From positions 16,068 to 24,458 of the forward strand of contig CAJUNM010000025.1 in NCBI GenBank assembly GCA_910587805.1: a stretch of 8,391 nt of DNA, given 5' to 3'. The notes beneath the pieces were generated by a model that saw nothing but the letters and a program-made list of their open reading frames with translations, was not told the DNA's origin and made no database searches. Below, one piece after another: positions 1 through 7,402 of this stretch; the stretch's first letter is position 1, and every line of letters starts with the position of its first letter. Origin of the DNA: an uncultured Christensenellaceae bacterium (GTDB lineage Bacteria; Bacillota; Clostridia; Christensenellales; Pumilibacteraceae). Position numbers and translations under genes: made by a program.

Positions 1-120
1 TTGTCAAGGGTTTTCGGATAATTTTTCAAACTTTTTTTCGGGCTTTTTTCGCTGCTTTTGCGCGATGATTTCGCGTTCTTTCGACATTTTTCGCGCACAC
101 GAAATTTTAGGGGATTTTTT
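1..120. other. Gene-free left edge with A/T runs; possible outward -35 box
   Basis: I see no credible gene here. The plus strand has runs of T broken by short CG-rich pieces. Read on the minus strand it is rich in A runs and leads to TTGACA at 2-7, a perfect -35 hexamer. Its -10 would lie outside the window, so this could be the upstream part of a promoter for a gene further left. A lysine-rich minus-strand frame crosses this stretch, but it has no recognisable domain and starts inside repeat DNA. The promoter reading is weak because only one box is visible. Confidence 0.25.
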
Positions 121-124
121 ATAC

Positions 125-208
125 GGTTGAGATTCTTCAGTCGCCACGAATGTTTTTGTCATAAGCAGCAGCCGCAGGCTATTCCGAGTGCAACGAGAGA
201 TCTCAACC
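125..208. repeat. Inverted pair of dispersed GTCATTC...GAATCTC-type repeats
   Basis: GGTTGAGAT at 125-133 is exactly complementary to ATCTCAACC at 200-208, so the whole segment is bounded by 9-bp inverted repeats. The left half, read on the minus strand, contains CGTGGCGACTGAAGAATCTC. The right half (178-208) reads GCTATTCCGAG then GATCTCAACC. Both resemble the copy at 400-427, so this looks like two diverged members of one short intergenic repeat family facing opposite ways. AGCC-GCA-GGCT at 170-180 forms a small internal hairpin. The function is unknown; such repeats are usually non-coding and dispersed in the genome. Confidence 0.6.
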
Positions 209-276
209 CTAATGACACATAGCGGCTCTATAATATGATTGCATACTTTATACCATATTCCGCATAGTGCCCCCTC

Positions 277-381
277 TGTCACGACTAAAGCCGTGACATC
301 TCCCCCAATTGGGGAGACAAGGCGTTACACATATTCGGCTCCCGTTGTCCCCGTTCGGGGAAAATGTCGGCGTAGCCGACA
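277..381. repeat. Composite intergenic repeat with consecutive hairpins
   Basis: Four inverted repeats follow one another. TGTCACG (277-283) pairs with CGTGACA (292-298). TCTCCCC (299-305) pairs with GGGGAGA (311-317). CCCC (349-352) pairs with GGGG (357-360). TGTCGGC (365-371) pairs with GCCGACA (375-381) around a 3-nt loop. None is followed by a clear T tract on either strand (AAAAGGGGC follows the last), so they look like modules of a dispersed palindromic repeat rather than terminators. Similar CCGTGACA-CTCCCC strings are common between genes in Clostridia genomes, in my recollection. No coding frame here is believable. Confidence 0.55.
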
Positions 382-399
382 AAAGGGGCTTTATCTTTT

Positions 400-427
400 G
401 TCATTCTGAGCGTGGCGAAGAATCTCA
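400..427 (+). repeat. Dispersed short repeat, GTCATTCTGAGCG...GAATCTCAA
   Basis: This is the cleanest copy in the window of a widespread short intergenic repeat. It starts with GTCATTCTGAGCG and ends with GCGAAGAATCTCAA. Diverged copies lie at 125-160 (minus), 178-208 (plus) and 2224-2251 (minus). It ends just before the hairpin that terminates ade, so the repeat sits immediately beyond the ade transcript. Its ends are partly complementary (GAGATTCTTC against GTCATTCTGAG only loosely), and no transposase is nearby. Confidence 0.6.
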
Positions 428-434
428 ATATTAC

Positions 435-467
435 AAAAAGAGTAAACGCTATAAATAACGTTTACTC
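435..467 (-). terminator. Rho-independent terminator of ade
   Basis: GAGTAAACG (440-448) and CGTTTACTC (459-467) make a perfect 9-bp stem with a 10-nt loop. On the minus strand the stem is followed by TTTTT (complement of 435-439). It lies 47 bp beyond the ade stop codon on the same strand, where a terminator for ade is expected. Confidence 0.85.
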
Positions 468-513
468 CGTAAAGAACATTAAACTAATCCGATTTTCGAT
501 CTGTTTCGTGAAC

Positions 514-2181
514 TCAATTATACAGGTATTTCCACTTGCTTACGGAAAACAAACCTTTATGATTGAGCTTTACGTCGGGAATGACTATGAGCGTAAGGAA
601 TGACAGCAGCATGAACGGCTCGATCCGCTTGTTATAGTCCATGCCGTCGAGCGCAGCCAAAAGCTCTTTGCGAGTTTGCAGCGCGCGCTCCGCGGGCATC
701 GCCGTCATCAGCCCCGCTATCTCGAGCGGTAGCTTGCCTATGAGCTTGCCGTTTTTAACGAGCGTCAAGCCCCCGTCCGCGCCGAGACTGTCCACGGCGA
801 GTTTCATATCCCGCGCGTTGTCGCCGAGCACTGTTATATTGTGCGCGTCGTGTCCGACGGTCTGCGCGACCGCGCCGCCCTTCAGCCCGATACCGTCCAC
901 ATAGCACTTGCCCATATCGCCGCTTGCGTCGTGACGTTCTATACAGCACATCAGATCCAGTCCGTCCGCGGTCTTGCCCGCCGCCTCGACGCACTCTGTA
1001 ACGACGGTATTCGGGAACACGCGCATTATCGGCATGCCTTTCTTGTACGGCAGAACGAAATCGCTTTCGGTCACGGGTTTTATTCGCACGCTGCCCTTGA
1101 GTGCGGACGCGTCGGCGGTCTTTCCCGTAACGTCGAAAAGCGGCTTGCCGTCTTTTGCGACAAGCCCGCCGCGGTAATACACGCGTTCTATGTTCCGCGC
1201 GGCGTCGTCCGAGCACAGCAAAAAGTCCGCGGAGTACCCCGGCGCGATCGCGCCGTGATATTTTATTCCGTACGCCTCGAACGCGTTGAGCGACGCTATT
1301 GTGATCGCGTCTATGGGCGACATGCCGCACTCGACGGCGAGCCTCACGTTGTTTTTGATCGTGCCCAGCTCGAACAGATCCTCGACGTTGCGGTCGTCGG
1401 TGCAAAATATAAACCTGCGCAGATTGGTTTTGTTTACCGCGCCGATAAGCGATTTGAGATTCTTGGTCTGACTGCCCTCGCGGAGCATGACGTACATGCC
1501 CTTGCTCACCTTTTCGAGAACTTCGTCCACGTCCGCGCATTCGTGATCGGTAAGTATGCGCGCACTCAGGTACGCGTTGAGCGCGTTGCCCGACAGCGAC
1601 GGCGCATGCCCGTCCTTTATTTCGAGCGCGTCGAGCTTGCCGAACATATCGGGATCGGCATTGATTACCGCGGGGAAGTTCATCACCTCGCCCAGACCGA
1701 ACAAGCCGAGCTTTTGCGAAATGCGTTTAACGTCGGCGGCGTCGAGCACGCAGCCCGAGTGATCCTCGGCGGCGGACGGCACGCACGACGGCATCATGAA
1801 ATACACGTCTGCGGGAATATCCTTTACTTCGTCGAGCATGAACTTTATGCCCGTCTCGCCCGCGACGTTGGCTATCTCGTGCGGATCGGCGTTGAACGCC
1901 GTAACGCCGCGCGGCACGGCGAGCTTTAAGTATTCGCTCGGTCTAATCATGACCGACTCGAAATGCAGGTGCGTATCGTAAAACGACGGCATAACGTATT
2001 TATCCGTTCCGTCGATCTCCTCGACGCCCGAATATTCTCCGAAACCCGCTATCCGTTCTCCGCACACGGCAACGTCGCCGCGTATGAATCTGCCGTTGAA
2101 CACGTCCGCAACGAACGCGTTTTTTATTACGAGATCGGCTTTGACGCGACCCGCCGCTACGTCTGTAAGCTTTTTGTCCAT
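514..2181 (-). CDS. ade: Adenine deaminase
   Basis: This 555-residue protein should convert adenine to hypoxanthine and ammonia in cytosolic purine salvage. It is an amidohydrolase-fold metalloenzyme of the bacterial Ade (not the Add-like) type. Visible metal and active-site signatures are DTHLHFES at 69-76 (H71, H73), DPHEIANV at 99-106, GLGEVMN with E165 at 162-168, GHAP with H192, H213 in TDHE, and TDDR with D262 at 261-264. The C-terminal domain carries GHDAHN at 443-448 and the family's PFMxLSFLxLxVIPxxKL stretch near 522-539, so the protein appears full length. The start is supported by GGAG at 2188-2191, 6 nt upstream. It is last of three co-directional genes and ends before a strong terminator. 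I saw no clear promoter and no purine riboswitch-like structure in the 166 bp upstream, so it may be transcribed from a weak local promoter or by read-through from the helicase gene. Confidence 0.95.
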   Translation of the reverse strand: MDKKLTDVAAGRVKADLVIKNAFVADVFNGRFIRGDVAVCGERIAGFGEYSGVEEIDGTDKYVMPSFYDTHLHFESVMIRPSEYLKLAVPRGVTAFNADPHEIANVAGETGIKFMLDEVKDIPADVYFMMPSCVPSAAEDHSGCVLDAADVKRISQKLGLFGLGEVMNFPAVINADPDMFGKLDALEIKDGHAPSLSGNALNAYLSARILTDHECADVDEVLEKVSKGMYVMLREGSQTKNLKSLIGAVNKTNLRRFIFCTDDRNVEDLFELGTIKNNVRLAVECGMSPIDAITIASLNAFEAYGIKYHGAIAPGYSADFLLCSDDAARNIERVYYRGGLVAKDGKPLFDVTGKTADASALKGSVRIKPVTESDFVLPYKKGMPIMRVFPNTVVTECVEAAGKTADGLDLMCCIERHDASGDMGKCYVDGIGLKGGAVAQTVGHDAHNITVLGDNARDMKLAVDSLGADGGLTLVKNGKLIGKLPLEIAGLMTAMPAERALQTRKELLAALDGMDYNKRIEPFMLLSFLTLIVIPDVKLNHKGLFSVSKWKYLYN

Positions 2182-2223
2182 GCTTTTCTCCGATTATTTT
2201 GTTAGTGAAATATTTATAAGCTC

Positions 2224-2286
2224 GAGATTCCTCGCCGACGCGCGGAATAGCCATCGGCGAAGAAAGCCCTCAATTCCGCATAGCGG
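2224..2286. repeat. Repeat cluster between the helicase and ade
   Basis: GAGATTCCTCGCC at 2224-2236, followed by GCGGAATAGC at 2242-2251, is a degenerate minus-strand copy of the GTCATTC...GAATCTC family. TCGCCGA (2232-2238) pairs with TCGGCGA (2254-2260), and CCGC-ATA-GCGG (2276-2286) is a second small hairpin. The string CATAGCGGCT also occurs at 218-227, and ATTCCGCATAG also occurs near 258-268, which links this gap to the left-end repeats. Neither hairpin is followed by a T tract on the minus strand, so neither is a good terminator for the helicase gene. TTTTCAC is repeated in tandem at 2330-2343. Confidence 0.5.
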
Positions 2287-2347
2287 CTAAACTATAATTA
2301 CATTTACACGCAACGCCCTCACCCGAAACTTTTCACTTTTCACTATT

Positions 2348-5300
2348 TTATCCCGCGATCTTGCTTTGTATATCTCTTACTACGGCGTCGGGGTTTTTAT
2401 AGAAATCGCTCGACCATACGCGCATGACCGTCCAGCCGCGGCTCGTCAAGAACCGTTTGCGCATGATGTCGCGCTCGCGCGTCGGCACTTTGCCGTCGAG
2501 CACGCTGCCGTCGCATTCTATACCGAGCACGTAGTCGCCGTTTTTATTCTTGATGGCAAGATCGACTTTGTAATTGCCCATGCCCACGTCGCGCTCGACA
2601 TTCATGCCGCGATCGGTCAACAGTGCATACACTCTGTCTTTAAGCCCGTCGCTGCGCGGCAACTCGCTCGACACGGGCGACGTTTTATCGAAACCGTCGA
2701 GCACGAGCTTTGCGCTTTGCGTGTCGCCGTCGGACACGCAATACGCATAGTCGAGGTAACTGCGCAACAGGTGCACGCCCGTAGTCTTTATGTCGTCCAC
2801 CTTCAGATCGGACGGCACTATCGACGTAACAATGTCTATCTTGCGCTTCGCGCGGCTTATGGCGACGTTAAGTCTGTTTTCGCCGCCGGGACGGTTGAGC
2901 CAACCGAAATTGCGGCTCATCGTTCCGCTCTTGTTATAAGCGTACGCAAACGAGAATATTATCCTGTCGCGTTCGTCGCCCTGCACATTCTCTATGTTCT
3001 TGACGAACAGCCCGAGGTCCTCGCCGTCGCGACGGCGGTGATATTCCTCGAAATACAGAGTTTTGAACAGTTGATCCGCGTCGCATTTTTTATCAATGAG
3101 ATCGAGTATGCAATCGCGCTGTTTCGCGTTGAAAGTGATAACGCCGAGCGTTTCGCGTTCGTCCGTAGGAAGATCGGCGTTTTTTGCGAGGTGTTCGCAG
3201 ATAAGCTCCACCACCTTTACCGCTTCGGCGCGGTTTATACGATCCTCCCATTTCCCGTTCACTTTATGCACGGAAATGGGCGATTCGCCCTCTACGCGCG
3301 ACGGCGAGATATTGAGCTTGCCGCCGTAGAACGCCGCATTTGAAAACGCTATAAGCTCCTCGTATCTCGAACGGTAATGATAAGTTAACATGACCTCGGG
3401 AAACTTGAACCGCGCAAGATCGAGAAGACTCTCCTCCTCGAGCGCGGCGTCGCTCTCCTCGTCCTCGTCTACGGCTATCCTGCCGTCGCCGAGACTCGAC
3501 GGGCGCAATTGTTTATGATCGCCGCACACGACGAGCCTGCGCGCACGGGCTATAGCGGGTATGCCGCGCTCTACGTATATCTGCGACGCTTCGTCGAACA
3601 CAAGCAAATCGAACAGATCGTTTTTGAGCGGGAGTATTTCGCTGACAGCCTCGGGCGTCATTAAGAAAATGCGCACGCCTCTGAAAAGCTCGAACTCGAA
3701 TTTTTCTACAAACTTGGCTATGGCGGGACGGCGTTTGCCTTCGACCGCGCGCAGCATTTCGCCGCGACGCTTGCTCTCCGCCACGTTCGCGTTGAACGTG
3801 TTTTTGAGCAGTTCGAGCGTTTTGTCTTTGGTCAGTTCGCGCTTTACGTCTATCGACGAGCACACGCGCGAAACAATCGTAGCGAAGTTGCCTATGTGCG
3901 CCATTACGCCGCGGTTATCGTTCTCGAACCTGTCTATATACACATACGCGCAGTAATCGAACAGCGCGGCGTTAAGCTCGTACGGCGTTTTGCCCGTTTG
4001 TTTCGACACGTTATACAGCGTACCGAAATAAAGTTTGGTGCAAAAATCGAGCGAATCGGCGGTTATCTTGGACTCGTAAAAATCGCCGTAAGCTTTTACA
4101 CCGTTATAAAACTCCACGGGGTCTTTTACGAACCGCTTGTAATACTTGCGGTTGTACGTCTCGAAAAAGCTCTTTACGAACGCCTTGAGCGCGCGGCGGA
4201 ATCTGAACCTGCCGCCGAGACTTTTTGCGCCGTACGCGTACAAATCGAGTATACCGTCAAGCTCTTTGAGCGAGCGCGCTATGTCCGCGCTCGACGCATG
4301 CTTTTCGGTATCTATGAGCCAATCGTATTTCTCGCCGAGACTGTAGTACTCGCCGAGCGTGTCCATAAGCCCGTCGTCGTCGAGATATTCGCGCGCCGCT
4401 TTTACGTCGTCGTAACCGCACTCGAGCAGTTTTTCGGGCACGCAGTCGCGGAACACTTCGGCTTCGGCTATCTCGGTCATATTGCCCGAGCGCTCCGCCG
4501 CTTTGAAACGGTTATCGAAGTTTTCCGAATATATCTTGATCATCGGCGCGCCGAACTCGTCGTCGCACAAGCTCGAACCGATCTGTTCGAGCGCCGAAGT
4601 ATCGCAATCGACGGACGTTATGGCGCGAGTGTATTTTACCTTATTGAACGGCGCGTACAGTGTTTCCGCGGAATCGAACATAGCTTTTATATTGCCGTAA
4701 AAAGCCTGCTTGTCTTTGGGATCGTCGGCAAACAGCGCGTACCGAGACAGCCGCCCGAGCCGCGAATATATGACAGACAGCGCGGCGCGCTTTTGACTGA
4801 CTATAAGCACGTTTTTGCCCTTGTTCACTTCGTCCGAAATTATGGACGTTATCGTTTGCGATTTGCCCGTCCCGGGCGGACCTTGCATGACGAACGTCGT
4901 ATCGGTCGCGGCGCGAACTACTGCGTTTTCCTGCGATACGTTAAGCTCGTTGATATAATCTATCCGCCCTTCAGACTCGAGCGGCTCACACTCTTCCGCG
5001 TCTTTGCTCTCTCCGTACATGTCCTCTATCTCGTCCGCGCCCTCGAGAAGTCCCGTAAGAGTCTGCGGCATCGCGCCCGACTCGATTATATCGTCGAAGT
5101 CCTTTTGCATCGCGCCGCTGTACATCGGGAACGTGCCCACTACCACGCTGTCGAGCAGAGCGTATTCGTTCACGCCGAACTGCTCGAAATCCGTTTCCGT
5201 CAGCGTAGGGAACGCGCACAGCATGCCCGTAGGTTTCTTTTCGAGTTTGATACCGCGCGGCTTTTTGCCGCTATCGTCTTGCTCGGCGGAAACCGCTCCG

Positions 5301-6094
5301 CGCTTGAGTTCTATGCCCGCCGCCGAATAGAATTCGGTAAGCTCGCGCATGAACTCCGATTTTTTTACGTCGTCTATCTCGCACGGCGGGAGCGGCTGCG
5401 CGCCCTTGCCGTTGAACTTGTTATAACACAGTATCAGCGCGTTGTTGTACGTGACAGCGCGCGCTTGATCGGGCGACATAACTATCTTGCCGCCGACATT
5501 TTCGAGCTTGACGGGAAAAAGAACGAGCGGCGCGCACACGTCGAACGTCGCGTCAACGCCGCACTTGCCCACCGCGAACGGATACCCCGCATACAGCGTG
5601 TTGCTGCCCGTCTCGCGCAATGCCGAGCTTGCCGTGCGTATGAGCCTGTTGTATTGCGCGTATCCCTCGTCGCGAGACCCGCAAAGTTTCACAGAACCGC
5701 TGTCCGCGAGCAGAACGTCTACCGCCGCCGCGCTGTTCACATCTATTACTTTGTTAGGAACGGGCTTAGGCGTATACAGCATACGATTGCGCTTGTTTAC
5801 GTTGGTTAGCCGCGCTTGAAGATTTTTAAGCGTGGCGCGCGCTTCCTTGCGCATCATGGTCAGCTTTATGGGTTTTTGCTCGGCAAGAATGACGCTCAAA
5901 AATCCGCCGCCGTACTTATTGACGAACGACTTGCCTATGCCGTTGACCTTGAGCATATCCTCGAGCGTGGTCGGCGCGGCGGCGGCAAGGTTCTTAAGCG
6001 GCTCGTTGCCGATGACCGCCGTGGACGTATGCCGATTTTCCGCATCGCGCAGTTGCTCGCGGTATTCTTTTAATTTATCGTGCAGTTTGTTCAT
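2348..6094 (-). CDS. HRDC/DUF4011-like SF1 helicase with C-terminal Vsr-type nuclease
   Basis: This is a 1248-residue ATP-dependent helicase-nuclease. Residues about 5-70 look like an HRDC nucleic-acid-binding domain (a helix, then TTLEDMLKVNGIG and a KYG motif). Residues 93-107 (LTNVNKRNRMLYT) match the start of DUF4011. SF1 motifs follow in order: Q-like NVSQENAV 385-392, Walker A GPPGTGKS 405-412, DEAS 834-837, GDHKQL 858-863, HYRSR 906-910, NVQGDERD 1036-1043 and NVAISRAKRK 1076-1085. The C-terminus (about 1150-1245) is a Vsr/REase_MTES_1575-type nuclease with D1178 in KVDLAI, E1193 and D1195 in IECDG, and a final GWxVMRVWSSDF. All catalytic residues I would look for are present. About 420 residues separate Walker A from the DEAS box. 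It starts 3 bp after the flavodoxin stop (TGA-TAA-ATG junction) with only a weak Shine-Dalgarno, which suggests translational coupling. DUF4011-helicase-Vsr proteins (Hhe) are known antiviral candidates; a DNA-repair role is the alternative. Domain order is seen; function is inferred. Confidence 0.85.
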   Translation of the reverse strand: MNKLHDKLKEYREQLRDAENRHTSTAVIGNEPLKNLAAAAPTTLEDMLKVNGIGKSFVNKYGGGFLSVILAEQKPIKLTMMRKEARATLKNLQARLTNVNKRNRMLYTPKPVPNKVIDVNSAAAVDVLLADSGSVKLCGSRDEGYAQYNRLIRTASSALRETGSNTLYAGYPFAVGKCGVDATFDVCAPLVLFPVKLENVGGKIVMSPDQARAVTYNNALILCYNKFNGKGAQPLPPCEIDDVKKSEFMRELTEFYSAAGIELKRGAVSAEQDDSGKKPRGIKLEKKPTGMLCAFPTLTETDFEQFGVNEYALLDSVVVGTFPMYSGAMQKDFDDIIESGAMPQTLTGLLEGADEIEDMYGESKDAEECEPLESEGRIDYINELNVSQENAVVRAATDTTFVMQGPPGTGKSQTITSIISDEVNKGKNVLIVSQKRAALSVIYSRLGRLSRYALFADDPKDKQAFYGNIKAMFDSAETLYAPFNKVKYTRAITSVDCDTSALEQIGSSLCDDEFGAPMIKIYSENFDNRFKAAERSGNMTEIAEAEVFRDCVPEKLLECGYDDVKAAREYLDDDGLMDTLGEYYSLGEKYDWLIDTEKHASSADIARSLKELDGILDLYAYGAKSLGGRFRFRRALKAFVKSFFETYNRKYYKRFVKDPVEFYNGVKAYGDFYESKITADSLDFCTKLYFGTLYNVSKQTGKTPYELNAALFDYCAYVYIDRFENDNRGVMAHIGNFATIVSRVCSSIDVKRELTKDKTLELLKNTFNANVAESKRRGEMLRAVEGKRRPAIAKFVEKFEFELFRGVRIFLMTPEAVSEILPLKNDLFDLLVFDEASQIYVERGIPAIARARRLVVCGDHKQLRPSSLGDGRIAVDEDEESDAALEEESLLDLARFKFPEVMLTYHYRSRYEELIAFSNAAFYGGKLNISPSRVEGESPISVHKVNGKWEDRINRAEAVKVVELICEHLAKNADLPTDERETLGVITFNAKQRDCILDLIDKKCDADQLFKTLYFEEYHRRRDGEDLGLFVKNIENVQGDERDRIIFSFAYAYNKSGTMSRNFGWLNRPGGENRLNVAISRAKRKIDIVTSIVPSDLKVDDIKTTGVHLLRSYLDYAYCVSDGDTQSAKLVLDGFDKTSPVSSELPRSDGLKDRVYALLTDRGMNVERDVGMGNYKVDLAIKNKNGDYVLGIECDGSVLDGKVPTRERDIMRKRFLTSRGWTVMRVWSSDFYKNPDAVVRDIQSKIAG

Positions 6095-6097
6095 TTA

Positions 6098-6577
6098 TCA
6101 AAGCCCGAGCGACGCTATCCACTCGTCGATCTGATCGAGCGTCATCCCGTTCATGAGCTTGCCGGGCAGCCATTCGGCGTCCTTTGAGCAGAGCGACTGC
6201 AAAACGACTTCCGCCTTGTTTATATCGCTGCTGCCGCTTGTGGCAAACGGCACGACTTTCTTTCCGGCAAAATCGTAACTCGCCAAAAATCCGTTGACTA
6301 TTGTGGGCGCCATGTACCACCAAATGGGAAAGCCGACGAACACAACGTCGTAGATCGGCATGTTCTCTACTTTATCCGCGATCTCGGGTCGCGCAAGCGA
6401 ACGCATTTCCGTAGAGCTGCGGCTGTTCTTGTCGTTCCAATCGAGATCGGCTTTGGTGTACGGCACGACCGGTTTGATCTCGAACATATCCCCGCCCGTC
6501 GCTTTTGCGATCTTGCTCGCGGCGCGCTCGGTCTCTCCCGTCGCCGAAAAATACGCTATCAAAATTTTCTTTGCCAT
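6098..6577 (-). CDS. Flavodoxin (short-chain, FMN-binding)
   Basis: This 159-residue cytosolic flavodoxin carries one FMN and shuttles electrons, or may act as a small NAD(P)H-linked reductase partner. The N-terminal beta strand KKILIAYF leads into the phosphate-binding loop SATGET at 11-16. FPIWWYMAP at 83-91 and FATSGSS at 111-117 are the other two FMN-contacting loops typical of this Clostridia-rich flavodoxin group. The length is normal and nothing is missing. AAGGAG at 6588-6593, 10 nt before ATG, fixes the start. It is first in a transcript from the promoter at 6614-6642 and is followed after 3 bp by the helicase-nuclease gene. A functional link between the two is not evident from the family. 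Confidence 0.93.
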   Translation of the reverse strand: MAKKILIAYFSATGETERAASKIAKATGGDMFEIKPVVPYTKADLDWNDKNSRSSTEMRSLARPEIADKVENMPIYDVVFVGFPIWWYMAPTIVNGFLASYDFAGKKVVPFATSGSSDINKAEVVLQSLCSKDAEWLPGKLMNGMTLDQIDEWIASLGL

Positions 6578-6613
6578 AATGGTGATTCTCCTTAAACGTT
6601 TTTATACTTTTAC

Positions 6614-6642
6614 AGTATAACACACGCGCGACGGGTAGTCAA
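6614..6642 (-). promoter_or_regulatory. Sigma-A promoter of flavodoxin/helicase transcript, with palindrome
   Basis: On the minus strand TTGACT (6637-6642) and TATACT (6614-6619) are separated by exactly 17 bp, and TGT just before the -10 gives an extended -10 element. An inverted repeat TATACT / AGTATA at 6603-6619 with a 5-nt centre overlaps the -10 box and the likely start site, so a repressor could bind there. The flavodoxin start codon lies about 37 bp downstream of the -10. Confidence 0.8.
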
Positions 6643-6784
6643 CTCAATTCGGAACGCGCAACGCTTAAAGCTTAATAATCACATATGCTCTACCCAACGC
6701 AATAAAGAGCAACTTTCATTCTTTAACGTCGCTCGTCGCCGCATATGCCGTTTAATCATATTATGCCGTAATTCAATTATCGAT

Positions 6785-6804
6785 AAAACAAACAACGATG
6801 TTTG
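6785..6804 (-). terminator. Weak terminator after the lipoprotein gene
   Basis: On the minus strand CAAACA-TCGT-TGTTTG is followed directly by TTTTAT, 20 bp after the lipoprotein stop codon. The stem has only 6 bp and is AT-rich, so termination may be leaky. The position and T tract fit a terminator. The rest of 6643-6784 holds no gene I can support, only scattered short inverted repeats such as TGCTCT / AGAGCA (6686-6691 / 6706-6711). Confidence 0.45.
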
Positions 6805-6823
6805 ATATATAATTTCTTATAGC

Positions 6824-7234
6824 TTAACCGTAAGTTTTTTGCCAAGCTAAAATTGCAACGACTTCATATGTATTGTAATCATAACTACGCCAATACGGTA
6901 AATGAAGTTCGAGAGTATCTCCGACAACTTCAAATGCAAGCCCATCATCTATTATAAAACGTTTACCATCCGTTCTATAAAAACAGTCCGTTTTTTCATT
7001 TATATCAATTCTGAAACTTAATAAATAACCCCATTCCAACCAGTCTTTTTGATTGTTAAGAATATCGTCTTCATTTTTTTCAATAATTTCTTTAGAGAGT
7101 TTATCGGTTATAATAGCTGTCTCAAAACCATATAACCCATATTTCAATAAAAACCGAGATTGATTGCAAGTCGAACTACAGCCGCAAAATATAAACATTG
7201 CAAATACTAATAGCGTTGTAATAATTTTTTTCAT
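6824..7234 (-). CDS. Small predicted lipoprotein, unknown function
   Basis: I do not recognise this 136-residue protein. Its first 19 residues are a lipoprotein signal: MKK, a hydrophobic stretch (IITTLLVFAMFIF), then FCGC with C19 as the probable lipidated cysteine, although C17 in position -2 is unusual. It should be exported and anchored to the outer face of the membrane. The mature part is aromatic-rich, with alternating charged and hydrophobic residues in the second half (for example GKRFIIDDGLAFEVVGD at 90-106), suggesting beta strands. C23 and C84 are the other cysteines. GTGAGG at 7239-7244, 4 nt before ATG, and a consensus promoter support expression. Codon use is clearly more AT-rich than in the flavodoxin-helicase-ade block. 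It faces away from the XRE gene, which could control it. Confidence 0.75.
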   Translation of the reverse strand: MKKIITTLLVFAMFIFCGCSSTCNQSRFLLKYGLYGFETAIITDKLSKEIIEKNEDDILNNQKDWLEWGYLLSFRIDINEKTDCFYRTDGKRFIIDDGLAFEVVGDTLELHLPYWRSYDYNTYEVVAILAWQKTYG

Positions 7235-7263
7235 TATTCCTCACCGAACATACTGTTAGTAAC

Positions 7264-7292
7264 ACTATACAATATAATCAGTATAAAGTCAA
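7264..7292 (-). promoter_or_regulatory. Sigma-A promoter of the lipoprotein gene
   Basis: On the minus strand TTGACT (7287-7292), a 17-bp spacer and TATAGT (7264-7269) lie about 30 bp before the lipoprotein start codon. Just downstream, TGTTA-G-TAACA (7254-7264) is an 11-bp palindrome touching the -10. TGTTAGT of this element recurs inverted as ACTAACA at 7348-7354, on the XRE side of the gap. These could be operator half-sites for the adjacent XRE protein, but the match is short. Confidence 0.75.
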
Positions 7293-7402
7293 GTATTTAT
7301 GCATAGCTAATTATAACAATGTTTTTCAACTAAATTTACATGTTGCCACTAACAATAAAAACTTACAAAACGGTCTAAACTGATACAAGAGAGGTACGCA
7401 AC

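Noticed and set aside
4..282. A 92-codon minus-strand frame at the left edge
   Set aside because: It runs through palindromic repeats, has no domain or good ribosome site, and ends in a Lys/Glu-rich low-complexity tail. It could be a 52-residue peptide from 162, but nothing supports this.
277..430. CRISPR array
   Set aside because: The repeats differ from one another, are not regularly spaced, and no cas genes are present.
412..603. A 63-codon plus-strand frame across the ade terminator
   Set aside because: It starts inside a repeat, spans the terminator hairpin and overlaps the conserved C-terminus of ade on the other strand.
755..1540. A 261-codon minus-strand frame overlapping ade
   Set aside because: It is arginine-rich, out of frame with ade and without domains; an artefact of GC-rich codons.
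841..1929. A 362-codon plus-strand open frame antisense to ade
   Set aside because: Same shadow pattern; the minus strand encodes intact Ade motifs.
2182..2347. Purine riboswitch upstream of ade
   Set aside because: I found no three-way junction or conserved loop-loop motif; the hairpins there belong to repeats.
3896..5809. A 637-codon open frame on the plus strand, antisense to the helicase
   Set aside because: It is fully inside the helicase gene, has no domain motif, is rich in Arg/Ala/His/Val typical of antisense GC-rich frames, and lacks a ribosome site. The opposite strand has complete SF1 motifs.
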